A stretch of 64,000 nt of DNA, taken from contig NZ_PYAS01000012.1 in NCBI RefSeq assembly GCF_003014695.1, positions 186,001 through 250,000 of the forward strand, in the 5' to 3' direction. The first letter of the stretch is position 1, and every line of letters starts with the position of its first letter. This DNA comes from Dyadobacter jiangsuensis (GTDB taxonomy: Bacteria > Bacteroidota > Bacteroidia > Cytophagales > Spirosomataceae). This document shows positions 52,101 to 60,279 of the stretch, in pieces. Below the pieces are notes generated by a model. That model ran no database searches and was not told the DNA's origin. It worked only from the letters and a program-made list of their open reading frames with translations. Made by a program: the position numbers and the translations under genes.

Positions 52101-52368
52101 CTACACCAACACAGGTCAGGCAGGTATCAACAACTACTTCCTGAAAAGCAACAACTACCTGCGTTTGAAAAACATCGAAATCGGGTATAACCTGCCATCA
52201 GAAATCGGTTCGAAAATCGGTTTGAGCAACCTGAGAGTCTATGTAAACGGATTGAACCTGCTGACTTTCGACAAAATCAAAGTCTGGGATCCGGAAGCGA
52301 CTACCAACAGTGGTCAGTACTATCCGCAATCAAGAGTTGTCAGCGCAGGTGTACGTCTAGCATTTTAA
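49150..52368 (+). CDS. SusC-type TonB-dependent receptor without STN domain
   Basis: A 1072-aa outer-membrane transporter. The signal peptide ends AFAQN, and the carboxypeptidase-D-like domain begins at once (TIKGKIKDEQGQPLPGVSVV). Next come the TonB-box-like EEVVVVGYGT, the plug (ALIVVDGVPNRSGGLDRINP, SVLKDAAAAIYGSRAGNGVI) and a barrel ending SAGVRLAF. There is no STN domain, and no sigma/FecR pair is present, in contrast to the receptors at 5445 and 20072. Codon choice favours ggt, cgt, gct and aac, suggesting high expression. SusD follows after 12 bp. Confidence 0.95.
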   Translation: MRFSTGWTPRAVSRSVFSLCLALVTVMGAFAQNTIKGKIKDEQGQPLPGVSVVVKGTTAGTVTDNEGLYTVNAEKNGTLVFSFIGYLTQEIPVGGKSILDVILLADTKALEEVVVVGYGTAKKATLTGSVTAVKGAELQKAPAANLSNTLGGRLPGISAVQSSGEPGYDGSAIRIRGTNSLGNSNALIVVDGVPNRSGGLDRINPADIESISVLKDAAAAIYGSRAGNGVILITTKRGKSGKPQLSYDMNLGVSQPTRTPEMSNAAEYATIRNELQIYDNLPVGQWQGALQGFNTNGSYTRTDNGNVVNAVFTPDDMKKFRDGSDPFLHPNTDWYGSVIRKWAPQQRHNLQLTGGSENVKYLASIGHINQDGYYVNSATGYKQYDMRINLDTKINKYVTANLGLTLREEFRHFPSGGNSAGAIFRMLMRGKPTEIAIWPDGRPGPDIENGQNPAVITTNTTGYNNDKRDYIQTNGGLEILIPGVPGLKVNAMAAIDKQMRRQKNFETPWTLYFWDKKTYEADGKTPFLTGTVRSTFKDPRLRESSSQELSIQLTGQVSYEKSIDGHNFNVMAGMQREKVDGDGFYAFRRYFISPVVDQLFAGGTAEQDISNFDLFKRARFSYYGRAGYNYKEKYLAEFLWRKDYSWVFPPEGRSGFFPGVSAGWRISEEGFWKNNISRYVNNVKLRGSWGQMGAEPYFLGTETLAEYQYLSTMGFGSYIIGDQVSKTLLESRVANPTFTWEVANNSNIGIEGTLFNDKLAFEFDYFVNNRSKILIPKTGSTPSSAGIDGKLPPQNLGKLQNKGWEFKLSYDGNAGDFTYSVSVNGGYAKNKIKYWDEVPGAPSYQRSTGMPYGSFLVYQFDGVFKSQEEIDAKTLDYGPITGNLRPGDMKFKDVNGDGKISADDRIRTEKVSRPWFTGGASINLGYKQFDLAMLFQGALGGLQIVGLTESGDIGNYLKYDFDHRWTIDNPTDKYPRLTNRNNRYYTNTGQAGINNYFLKSNNYLRLKNIEIGYNLPSEIGSKIGLSNLRVYVNGLNLLTFDKIKVWDPEATTNSGQYYPQSRVVSAGVRLAF

Positions 52369-52380
52369 CGAATCAGAAAT

Positions 52381-54255
52381 ATGAAATTGACATATAAGTT
52401 TTTATTGGTTGCTGCACTGATGACGGGAGGCTTGTCATCATGCGACACTGATTTCCTGGATGTAACGCCGCCAACCGAGATCCCGGGTGATGCCGTGTGG
52501 GGCGACGGTGCATTGTCAGAAGGTTTTGTGACAGGTATCTACGCCGGTTTGCAGCAGGGTGGTTTCAGCGAGCAAATGCTTGCTTCCCTGACCGACGAAG
52601 CAGTATTTACCCACACGGGCCGTAACATTAACACTGTAAACGAAGGTAGTTTGAGCCCCTCCAACCTCGGTTGGGTGGATGCTACCTACGGTTGGAGCCA
52701 GATGTACCAATACATTCGTGCTTCAAACCTCGCCATTTCTAAACTGGCTACTGCGACATTTACGGATGAAACATTGAAGGCACGCCTCAAGGGAGAAGCT
52801 TATTTCATGCGCGCTTACTACTATCAGCAGTTGGTACGCTACTACGGTAGTGTGCCTGTGATCAAGAAAGTGTATGCCCTGAACGAAGATTATTCCGTAG
52901 CGCGCGGCACTTTCGACGAGTGTGTGAAGCAGATTGTAAGCGATGCCGACAGTGCGGCTTTGTTGCTGGACGGCAAAAACCCTGCGAAGGGCCGCGCTAC
53001 TAAAACTGCTGCGCTCGCATTGAAGGCCCGTGTATTGTTGTACGCTGCCAGCGACTTACACGACATTCCGACTGCCAAGGCAAAATCTTCGGTGATCGCC
53101 GATTTCCCGAATCCCGAATTCCTCGGATACACTTCGGGTGACCGTAAAGCTCGCTGGGCAGCAGCACAAGCTGCTGCGAAAGCTGCTTTGGACGCAAGCG
53201 GAAGCGGTTATAAGCTGAACCTGACTGCGCCTGTAACTGCGGAACAAGGTCGTCTTAACTACATCTCGTTGGCCATGGCCGGCGCCAGTGCCGACAAATC
53301 CCTGGATGCTTCTGCGAACGATATCATTTTCGGACGCTATTTCACACCAAGCCAAAACGAAGGTGCGCGCCAGACGGGTTTGAACAACGGTCCTAACGGC
53401 TACCACAACTGGGCTGGTAATACGCCGATCGGAACGCTGGTGGATGACTATGAAATGATGGATGGTACCCCATTCTCATGGACTAACCCTACGCACAAGG
53501 CGAGCCCGTACGTGAACCGTGACCCACGTTTCTATGCAACTGTGATGTATGACGGTGCCAACTGGAAACCACGCCCTTCCGATGCGAAAGACCCTGCTAA
53601 CCAGATCCAGACAGGTGCATATGACCTTCTGGACGACAAAGGAGCGTTGATCAACCGTAAAGGATTGGATACCCGCAGCAGCTCAATCGAAGACTGGAAC
53701 GGAAGCCGCACCGGCTATTACATGCGTAAGTTCATCGATCCAAACCCTACATTGTATGACAACACGGATCGTCAGAACATTCCATGGCCTTTCTTCCGTG
53801 CAACTGAAAACGTGTTCAACTACATCGAGGCAAGCATTGAATTAGGTGAAGAAGCCGTTGCATTGGAATGGCTGAACAAGATCCGTTTCCGCGCTGGTAT
53901 GCCTGCATTGAAAGTGTCGGGTGCTGCTTTGAAAGAAGCTTACCGTCATGAGAAACGTATTGAGATGGCCTACGAAGAGCAGCGTTACCACGATGCACGC
54001 CGCTGGATGGTTGCTCCGACTACTTTGGGACGCTCTTTGCAGTATATCAACGTAATCGGTAAGTTCAAGGCTGGTAAGTCGATGAAGGAGCCATATCACT
54101 ACGATCCAACGGTTTACGATTACACTTATACTCCGGTAGAAGAGAAATCGCACGAAAACCGTACGTGGGTAGATAAAATGTACTTCCGTCCGTTCAGCCG
54201 CGACGAAATCAACCGTAATGCAAAACTGGTACAAAACCCAGGTTACGATAAATAG
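52381..54255 (+). CDS. SusD/RagB family outer-membrane lipoprotein (long form)
   Basis: The partner of the preceding SusC. At 624 aa it is longer than the other two in the window (479 and 499 aa). The lipobox ends LSSC (Cys about 21), followed by DTDFLDVTPPTEIPG. The body includes GEAYFMRAYYYQQLVRYYGS and FNYIEASIELGEEAVALEWL. The C-terminus has YRHEKRIEMAYEEQRYHDAR and ends LVQNPGYDK. The extra length lies in the middle (residues ~270-440). It shares the biased codon use of its susC. A strong terminator follows. Confidence 0.93.
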   Translation: MKLTYKFLLVAALMTGGLSSCDTDFLDVTPPTEIPGDAVWGDGALSEGFVTGIYAGLQQGGFSEQMLASLTDEAVFTHTGRNINTVNEGSLSPSNLGWVDATYGWSQMYQYIRASNLAISKLATATFTDETLKARLKGEAYFMRAYYYQQLVRYYGSVPVIKKVYALNEDYSVARGTFDECVKQIVSDADSAALLLDGKNPAKGRATKTAALALKARVLLYAASDLHDIPTAKAKSSVIADFPNPEFLGYTSGDRKARWAAAQAAAKAALDASGSGYKLNLTAPVTAEQGRLNYISLAMAGASADKSLDASANDIIFGRYFTPSQNEGARQTGLNNGPNGYHNWAGNTPIGTLVDDYEMMDGTPFSWTNPTHKASPYVNRDPRFYATVMYDGANWKPRPSDAKDPANQIQTGAYDLLDDKGALINRKGLDTRSSSIEDWNGSRTGYYMRKFIDPNPTLYDNTDRQNIPWPFFRATENVFNYIEASIELGEEAVALEWLNKIRFRAGMPALKVSGAALKEAYRHEKRIEMAYEEQRYHDARRWMVAPTTLGRSLQYINVIGKFKAGKSMKEPYHYDPTVYDYTYTPVEEKSHENRTWVDKMYFRPFSRDEINRNAKLVQNPGYDK

Positions 54256-54280
54256 TTATATTTTATTGACTAATTTTACT

Positions 54281-54320
54281 GAAACTATGCCTTGGCTTAC
54301 AAGGCATAGTTTCTTTTTTT
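54281..54320 (+). terminator. Rho-independent terminator after SusD
   Basis: GAAACTATGCCTTG (54281-54294) pairs perfectly with CAAGGCATAGTTTC (54300-54313) around a 5-nt loop, followed by T7. It separates susCD from the VCBS gene only 28 bp downstream, so the latter depends on read-through or a very compact promoter. Confidence 0.93.
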
Positions 54321-54347
54321 ACTCCTTCAAAACTCTTCATTCCTGTC

Positions 54348-57300
54348 ATGAAGCAAATATGGCCCTGGAAAGCAGGCAGCATTGTTCTGATCGCTGGACT
54401 GGTTCTTTCCGGATGTGACAAATCCTCCGATTCCAAAGAAGAAAAGAAAGGCCCCGACGGTCCCAGGCTCTTCACGCTCCTCAGTCCCGAACAGACAAAA
54501 GTGGATTTCTCCAATACACTCACCGAGGGGTTGAATACCAATGTGCTGATGTATGAATACTTCTATAACGGGGGCGGAGTGGCTGTGGGCGACCTCAATG
54601 GCGACGGGCTCGACGACATTTACTTCACCGGTAACATGGTGCCCAATAAGTTGTATCTGAACAAGGGCAAGATGGTATTCGAGGACATCACGGCTATTGC
54701 ACAGGTAGGAGGCCGCGAGCGTCCGTGGAAGACGGGCGTCACGATGGCCGATGTAAATGGGGATAGTAAACTGGATATTTACGTATGCTATTCAGGCGCC
54801 GTTTCGCCCGAGAGCTTGAAAGACCAGCTGTTCATCAACAAAGGCAACAATGCACAAGGCATTCCGCAGTTTGAAGAAATGGCGGAGCAATATGGCCTCG
54901 GTGTAATGAGCAACAGTACGCAAGCTGCATTTTTTGATTTCGATAAAGACGGGGACCTCGATATGTTCCTGCTCAACCATAATCCGAAAGCCCTGCCGAT
55001 CCTCGACGAGGCGAGCACGGCTGATATCCTCAGAAAGGAAGACCCGGTAACCGGCGTAAGGTTGTTCCGGAACGATCCGCAAAACGGCACACCACATTTT
55101 ACAGACATTACTAAAAAGGCGGGTATCCATAGCTCGCAACTGACCTACGGCCTGGGCATCGGCATTGCCGACATTAACCAGGACGGCTGGCAGGATATGT
55201 ACATTTCTAACGACTACTCCGTTCCGGATTTTTTATACATCAATAATGGTAACGGCACTTTCACCGATGCGCTCGACGCCAGTATCGGTCACACGTCGCA
55301 CTCGTCGATGGGTAACGACATTGCCGACTTCAATAACGACGGCTTGCCCGACATTTTTACGCTCGATATGCTTCCCGAGGATAACCGCCGGCAGAAGCTG
55401 TTGACGGGTCTCGATAACTACGAGTTGTTTGATTTCAATGTCAAAATGGGCTTCCATCATCAGTATATGCGCAATATGCTGCAACTGAATGAGGGCCTTG
55501 GCAAGGGTACTAAGCATCCTGTTTTTTCGGAAATTGGCCAGCTTTCAGGCGTTTCCAATACCGACTGGAGCTGGGCATCGCTCTTCGCGGATTACGACAA
55601 CGACGGCTGGAAAGACCTTTTCATTACGAACGGCAACCTGCGCGACTTCACCAATATGGATTTTGTGAAGTTCATGGGCGATCATTTGAAGCGTATTGAA
55701 GGCCAGGTGAAGCGGGAGGACGTACTGCAACTGGTGTACCAGATGCCGTCTTCGAATATGAAGAACTATCTCTTCCAAAACCGGAAAGATCTGACATTTA
55801 CCAACGTAGCCGATAACTGGGGCCTGGGGGAAATATCCAACTCCGGCGGCGCAGCCTATGCCGACCTCGATAACGACGGTGACCTCGACCTGGTTGTGAA
55901 CAATATCAACAAGCCTGCATTCATTTATCAGAATGACGGGGATAAGCACTTAAAAAACAACTACCTCAAAGTAAAACTGACCGGAGCCGGGCAGAACACG
56001 CTGGGGCTGGGGGCGAAAGTGACGATTTACCAGAAAGGCCAGCAGCAATACCTCGAACAAATGCCGACCCGCGGGTACCAATCGAGCGTTTCACCGACGC
56101 TGCATTTCGGATTGGGCAAGGAAGGGGCGGTTGATTCGCTGGTGGTAACCTGGCTGAATGGCAAGCAGGAAAGGGTGATTAATCCTAAAACAAATACCAC
56201 GCTGGCGCTGTCGGAGGTGAATGCCAAAGAAAAAGTGAAGGCTGTAAAAGTGGCTGCGCCTATGTTTGTGCCGGTTGCTTCGCCGATCGCATTCAAGAGC
56301 CCGGCTGTGAAAATGAACGACTTCAAACGTCAGCCGTTGCTGATCAACCCGATTTCTTTCACTAATCCATGTATGCGGAAAGGCGACGTGAATGGTGACG
56401 GCCTGGATGATGTGTTTATTGGAGGTACCTCGGGTGAGGCGGCTAAGTTGTATATTCAGCAAAAGGGCGGTGCATTTACTGCGAAGCCTGTTGCAGCGTT
56501 TGAAGCCGACAAGCGAAGCGAAGATACCGATGCTCTGTTTTTCGATGCGAACGGCGATGGCGCACAGGATATATTCGTAGCCAGCGGGGGGTATGCGAGC
56601 TTTATGCCCGAGGATCCATTGCTGCAAAGCCGGTTGTATATCAATGATGGTAAAGGCAATTTTACCAAAGCGTCGGGCGCATTGCCTGCCATGCTTACGA
56701 GTACGAGCTGCGTACGTACGGCGGATATCAACGGGGACGGGAAACCTGATCTTTTTGTAGGTGGGCGCGTCATTCCTGGTAGGTACCCTGAAACACCCCG
56801 CAGCTATATCCTGATTAATGATGGTAAAGGCAAATTCACCGATCAGACAGCCGCTGTTGCCAAGGAGTTGGAGCACATCGGTCTGGTTACGGATGCGGCC
56901 TGGGCGGACCTGAACGGCGATAAAAAGGCCGACCTGATCGTGGTAGGAGAGTGGATGCCGGTTACTGTTTTGATCAACAACAATGGCAAGCTCGAAAACA
57001 AAACCGCTGAATACTTTGACAAACCCTACAATGGCTGGTGGAACAAAATCCTCGTGGAAGACCTGAACGGAGATGGCAAGGACGACCTCGTGATCGGCAA
57101 TATGGGTACCAACACCCAGTGCAAAGCCAGCGATAGCGAGCCGGTGGAGATGGTGTACAAGGATTTTGACGACAATGGCTCCGTCGACCCCATTATGAGT
57201 TTTTACATTCAGGGTAAGAGCTACCCCTATGTAACCCGCGACGAAATGCTTGATCAGATGAGCATTATGCGTACTCGTTACCAGGATTACAAAAGCTACG

Positions 57301-57734
57301 CGGATTTGACTGTGAAGGAGATTTTTACCAAAGAAGAACTGGAAGGAGCGAAGGAATTGAAAGCCACTTATCTGAAAACCGCTTTGTTCGAACGGGCTGC
57401 GGATGGCAAATTCGTTGAAAAAGCATTGCCCTTACAAACGCAGGTATCGCCTGTTTACACCATTACTACGCTCGATTACAATGGCGACGGCAAGAAGGAC
57501 CTGCTGCTTTGCGGCAATATCAGCAAGGCGCGGCTCCGTTTCGGAAAGTACGACGCCAACTACGGGATCCTTTTGCAGGGCAATGGCAAAGGGCAATTCG
57601 AATACGTCAATCAGGATAAATCGGGTTTTGGCTTGAAAGGCGATGTGCGCAGCGTGCTGCCGCTCGGTAATAAACTGCTATTCGGGATTAATCAACAGGA
57701 AATAAAAGCATATCAAATTGGTAAAGTTCAGTAA
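54348..57734 (+). CDS. VCBS/FG-GAP repeat lipoprotein with ASPIC/UnbV domain
   Basis: A 1128-aa surface lipoprotein (lipobox VLSGC, Cys about 23). It contains many FG-GAP/VCBS repeats with Ca2+-binding DxNxDG loops, for example VGDLNGDGLDDIYFTGN, ADVNGDSKLDIYVCYSG, FDFDKDGDLDMFLLNHNPK and RTADINGDGKPDLFVGGRV, forming probably two beta propellers. Between them lies an ASPIC/UnbV domain (LGAKVTIYQKGQQQYLEQMP, GYQSSVSPTLHFGLGK). Such proteins are often found beside SusC/SusD pairs; binding is the usual guess and no catalytic activity is known. The stop overlaps the next gene by 17 nt. Confidence 0.88.
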   Translation: MKQIWPWKAGSIVLIAGLVLSGCDKSSDSKEEKKGPDGPRLFTLLSPEQTKVDFSNTLTEGLNTNVLMYEYFYNGGGVAVGDLNGDGLDDIYFTGNMVPNKLYLNKGKMVFEDITAIAQVGGRERPWKTGVTMADVNGDSKLDIYVCYSGAVSPESLKDQLFINKGNNAQGIPQFEEMAEQYGLGVMSNSTQAAFFDFDKDGDLDMFLLNHNPKALPILDEASTADILRKEDPVTGVRLFRNDPQNGTPHFTDITKKAGIHSSQLTYGLGIGIADINQDGWQDMYISNDYSVPDFLYINNGNGTFTDALDASIGHTSHSSMGNDIADFNNDGLPDIFTLDMLPEDNRRQKLLTGLDNYELFDFNVKMGFHHQYMRNMLQLNEGLGKGTKHPVFSEIGQLSGVSNTDWSWASLFADYDNDGWKDLFITNGNLRDFTNMDFVKFMGDHLKRIEGQVKREDVLQLVYQMPSSNMKNYLFQNRKDLTFTNVADNWGLGEISNSGGAAYADLDNDGDLDLVVNNINKPAFIYQNDGDKHLKNNYLKVKLTGAGQNTLGLGAKVTIYQKGQQQYLEQMPTRGYQSSVSPTLHFGLGKEGAVDSLVVTWLNGKQERVINPKTNTTLALSEVNAKEKVKAVKVAAPMFVPVASPIAFKSPAVKMNDFKRQPLLINPISFTNPCMRKGDVNGDGLDDVFIGGTSGEAAKLYIQQKGGAFTAKPVAAFEADKRSEDTDALFFDANGDGAQDIFVASGGYASFMPEDPLLQSRLYINDGKGNFTKASGALPAMLTSTSCVRTADINGDGKPDLFVGGRVIPGRYPETPRSYILINDGKGKFTDQTAAVAKELEHIGLVTDAAWADLNGDKKADLIVVGEWMPVTVLINNNGKLENKTAEYFDKPYNGWWNKILVEDLNGDGKDDLVIGNMGTNTQCKASDSEPVEMVYKDFDDNGSVDPIMSFYIQGKSYPYVTRDEMLDQMSIMRTRYQDYKSYADLTVKEIFTKEELEGAKELKATYLKTALFERAADGKFVEKALPLQTQVSPVYTITTLDYNGDGKKDLLLCGNISKARLRFGKYDANYGILLQGNGKGQFEYVNQDKSGFGLKGDVRSVLPLGNKLLFGINQQEIKAYQIGKVQ

Positions 57735-59052
57735 CCTTCTTCTGGGAGTGCTGCTGGCTGTAACGTGGACAGCCTGCAAAAAGAATGAATCAAAAAAGGA
57801 GATCGATCCGACGGTAATCGGTCAGGTGACGCAGCAGATGACGGACGTAATGGTGCACGACGTCACCAACCCGCCGCTCGGTGCGAGGTTCTACTCCTAC
57901 GCCTGTCTGGCAGGCTACGAGGTGGTGGCTGCGAACGATAAGGCTTATCCCTCGATGCATGGGGTGTTGAATGACTTTCCGGAAATCGAGAAGCCGAAAG
58001 TAGCGGAGTACTCCTACCAGCTTGCCGCTGCGCTCGCAATGCTCGAAACGGCGAAGAAAATGCAGCCCTCGGGCGGTTTGCTGCTGAAAAAATACCAGCA
58101 AAGCCTGGTCGACTCCTGCAAGAAAGTCGGGTTTACCGATGAGGTGCTGGCTGGTTCGCAGGAATATGCGCTGGCTATCAGCAAGCAGATCCTCAAATAT
58201 GCCAAAGCCGACCGTTACAATAAGATCAGCAACTTCCCGCGCTATGAGCCGCATGGCGGCCCGGGGACCTGGTACCCGACGCCTCCGGGCTATTTCCCGC
58301 CGGTAGAGCCTTATTTTAAAACTGTACGGCCCTTTACACTGGATTCGGCATCGCAGTTCAAGCCTGCGCCGCCTGTCGCATTCTCGGAAGCGAAGGATTC
58401 GGAGTTTTTTAAACTGATGAAGCTTAATTACGACGATACCAAAGAGCAGGAGCACCGGGTTATCGCCGCGTTTTGGGATTGTAACCCGTTTGCATTGGAA
58501 AACAAGGGGCATTTACTGGTGGGAATGAAGAAGATCTCCCCGGGTGCGCACTGGATGGGCATTACCGATATCGCCTGCCGGAAAGCAAAAACGGATTTCT
58601 CTAAAACGATGCTCATCAATACTTCGGTAGCGATAGGACTCATGGATGGCTTCATGGCTTGCTGGGATGAGAAATACCGCAGCAACCGCATCCGCCCCGA
58701 AACGGCTATCCGCAAATACATCGATCCAGCCTGGAAGCCATTTCTCCAAACACCGCCATTTCCGGAGTACCTGAGCGGGCATTCGGTGATATCGACGGCG
58801 GCGGCTTTTATCCTTACCCACTATTTCGGCGACAATTTTGCCTATACCGATACCGTGGAGGAGCGTTTCAACCTGAAAGCACGCTCATTTAAGTCGTTTC
58901 TTCATGCCTCGGAGGAATCCGGTATTTCGCGGTTCTACGGGGGCATTCACTTCATGGACGCCATCGAGAATGGTCAGAAGCAAGGAAGGCAAGTGGGGGA
59001 ATGGGTGATCAACACGCTGGATAACAAAGCCGTGGCGGCATCAGGGAAATGA
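57718..59052 (+). CDS. Vanadium-haloperoxidase/PAP2-like lipoprotein (paralogue 2)
   Basis: A 444-aa lipoprotein starting at TTG 57718, inside the end of the VCBS gene. No ATG upstream of the lipobox (WTAC, then KKNES) is available, so the unusual start is well supported. Site motifs are KYRSNRIRPETAIRKYIDPA, PEYLSGHSVISTAAAF and ISRFYGGIHFMDAIENG, matching paralogue 1 at 47282-48640. The 17-nt overlap implies translational coupling with the VCBS protein. The 3' end overlaps the convergent patatin gene by 12 nt. Confidence 0.87.
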   Translation: MVKFSNLLLGVLLAVTWTACKKNESKKEIDPTVIGQVTQQMTDVMVHDVTNPPLGARFYSYACLAGYEVVAANDKAYPSMHGVLNDFPEIEKPKVAEYSYQLAAALAMLETAKKMQPSGGLLLKKYQQSLVDSCKKVGFTDEVLAGSQEYALAISKQILKYAKADRYNKISNFPRYEPHGGPGTWYPTPPGYFPPVEPYFKTVRPFTLDSASQFKPAPPVAFSEAKDSEFFKLMKLNYDDTKEQEHRVIAAFWDCNPFALENKGHLLVGMKKISPGAHWMGITDIACRKAKTDFSKTMLINTSVAIGLMDGFMACWDEKYRSNRIRPETAIRKYIDPAWKPFLQTPPFPEYLSGHSVISTAAAFILTHYFGDNFAYTDTVEERFNLKARSFKSFLHASEESGISRFYGGIHFMDAIENGQKQGRQVGEWVINTLDNKAVAASGK

Positions 59053-59799
59053 GACCTTGCGTTCGTTCAAAAGCATTTTAGCGAATGAATATCCGGTTTC
59101 AAAAAGCTGATCTGCCTTCCGGAAATCGAAAATGCTGAAACGGCTCAATGCAGGCGGCTCGATGAGCAGGTCGCATTGAGCGCAACGGGCCCTTGTTTTC
59201 GTGTGCATCGCCAGAATGAGGCTCCGGTAGACGATCTCGGTCGTCCGCTTCAGCGGTTTGTCAAGATTAAAAGGATTGCAATGGCTCCCGATAATATAAT
59301 CTGCGTCGTCGAGTACCGGCTCGACGGGCAGGTTGTTCAAAACGCCACCATCGACGAGGTCACGACCATTGTAATGCATCGGACTGAAAAGCCCGGGAAT
59401 GCAGCATGAGGCGAGGACAGGTAATGCCAGTTCTCCGCTGCGGAAACGCACTTCTTCGCCCGAAACAATGTCGGTAGCCGTGACTATAAGCGGTGTTTTG
59501 AGCGATTCAAATGTATTTTCGGGAATGAATTTTCGGAAGATGTCCTCCATCTTTCGCATATGCAGCAGTCCGTTCGCGCCGATCCCAAATCTCAGATAAG
59601 GATAAAAACTCGTATCACGGATAATTTTCAGAATAGCTCCCGGCTCATAACCATAGCCTAGTAAAGCCCCCACAAACGCCCCCGAGCTCGTTGCGCTGAG
59701 CACGTCCGGCCGCATTCCACGCTCCCATAGCGCCTGCGCCACGCCCACATGCGCAATCCCCCGCGCACCCCCGCCTGAGAGAATTAGTGCCGTTTTCAT
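59041..59799 (-). CDS. Patatin-like phospholipase
   Basis: A 252-aa acyl hydrolase of the patatin family. The oxyanion-hole motif GGGARGIAHVGVAQAL is at residues 9-24. The nucleophile elbow reads SATSSGAFVGALLGYG; the serine is present, but the first glycine of GxSxG is alanine. The catalytic aspartate lies in LVDGGVLNNLPVEPVL. It probably hydrolyses lipid or other acyl esters in the cytoplasm or at the membrane. The start overlaps the stop of the truncated PIN gene (ATGA), so its expression is coupled to the toxin-antitoxin pair. Confidence 0.88.
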   Translation of the reverse strand: MKTALILSGGGARGIAHVGVAQALWERGMRPDVLSATSSGAFVGALLGYGYEPGAILKIIRDTSFYPYLRFGIGANGLLHMRKMEDIFRKFIPENTFESLKTPLIVTATDIVSGEEVRFRSGELALPVLASCCIPGLFSPMHYNGRDLVDGGVLNNLPVEPVLDDADYIIGSHCNPFNLDKPLKRTTEIVYRSLILAMHTKTRARCAQCDLLIEPPALSRFSIFDFRKADQLFETGYSFAKMLLNERKVSFP

Positions 59800-60044
59800 A
59801 AGTAGGGGATAAGTATTAACTCATCGACGTCGAATGCCAGGACCTGCGTTCTGAACAAAAAATCCTCCCAATAAGCTGTCTGATTTGGCGTGGTACCGGT
59901 GTAAATTTCGAATTCCGTAATAGCAGAAATACAATACGTGAAGTTTCCTCGTACGAGCTTGATTAGCCGGGACTCTGCTTTGTCGGACTTGCGGAAAAAA
60001 TCGATGAGAATAGAGGTATCAACAAGCACTAGTTCTTTTGCCAT
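59796..60044 (-). CDS. Truncated PIN-domain (VapC-like) toxin
   Basis: An 82-aa protein with the first half of a PIN ribonuclease: VLVDTSILIDFFRKSDKAES carries the first active-site Asp, and ISAITEFEIYTG the conserved Glu. Complete PIN toxins are about 125-140 aa and have two more acidic residues in the C-terminal half. Here the frame stops after FDVDELILIPYL and the patatin gene takes over. It is probably inactive as a nuclease, or it may be a remnant kept for translation coupling. It overlaps its antitoxin by 16 nt. Patatin frames downstream do not restore the missing part. Confidence 0.75.
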   Translation of the reverse strand: MAKELVLVDTSILIDFFRKSDKAESRLIKLVRGNFTYCISAITEFEIYTGTTPNQTAYWEDFLFRTQVLAFDVDELILIPYL

Positions 60045-60259
60045 TGGTCAATTGCCTTTCTGGTTTCTTCAATCTTTTTAATTTGATTTTTAGAGAACGT
60101 TGGGGCTGACAGCAGGAATTCTTCTAATGAGTCGTCGGCAGTTTCTTTTTCCAAGCGGTCAATCTCAGCTCTTAACTGGGCTCGCTGAGTGTTCGACAGA
60201 CCTCTGACAAGGCTGACCAACCGATCGAATGATATATTTTCCTGCGCTTGCATATCCAA
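60029..60259 (-). CDS. Antitoxin-like protein of a type II toxin-antitoxin pair
   Basis: A 76-aa acidic, helical protein (ISFDRLVSLVRGLSNTQRAQ, LRAEIDRLEKETADDSLEEF) directly upstream of, and overlapping by 16 nt, the PIN toxin gene. The C-terminal part (NQIKKIEETRKAIDQWQKN) resembles the toxin-neutralising tail of small antitoxins found with VapC-like toxins in Bacteroidota. There is no obvious ribbon-helix-helix or AbrB domain, so the DNA-binding mode is unclear. The start could be M1 or M3. Confidence 0.7.
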   Translation of the reverse strand: MDMQAQENISFDRLVSLVRGLSNTQRAQLRAEIDRLEKETADDSLEEFLLSAPTFSKNQIKKIEETRKAIDQWQKN

Positions 60260-60279
60260 ATATAGCGAAATAGCCGCAT

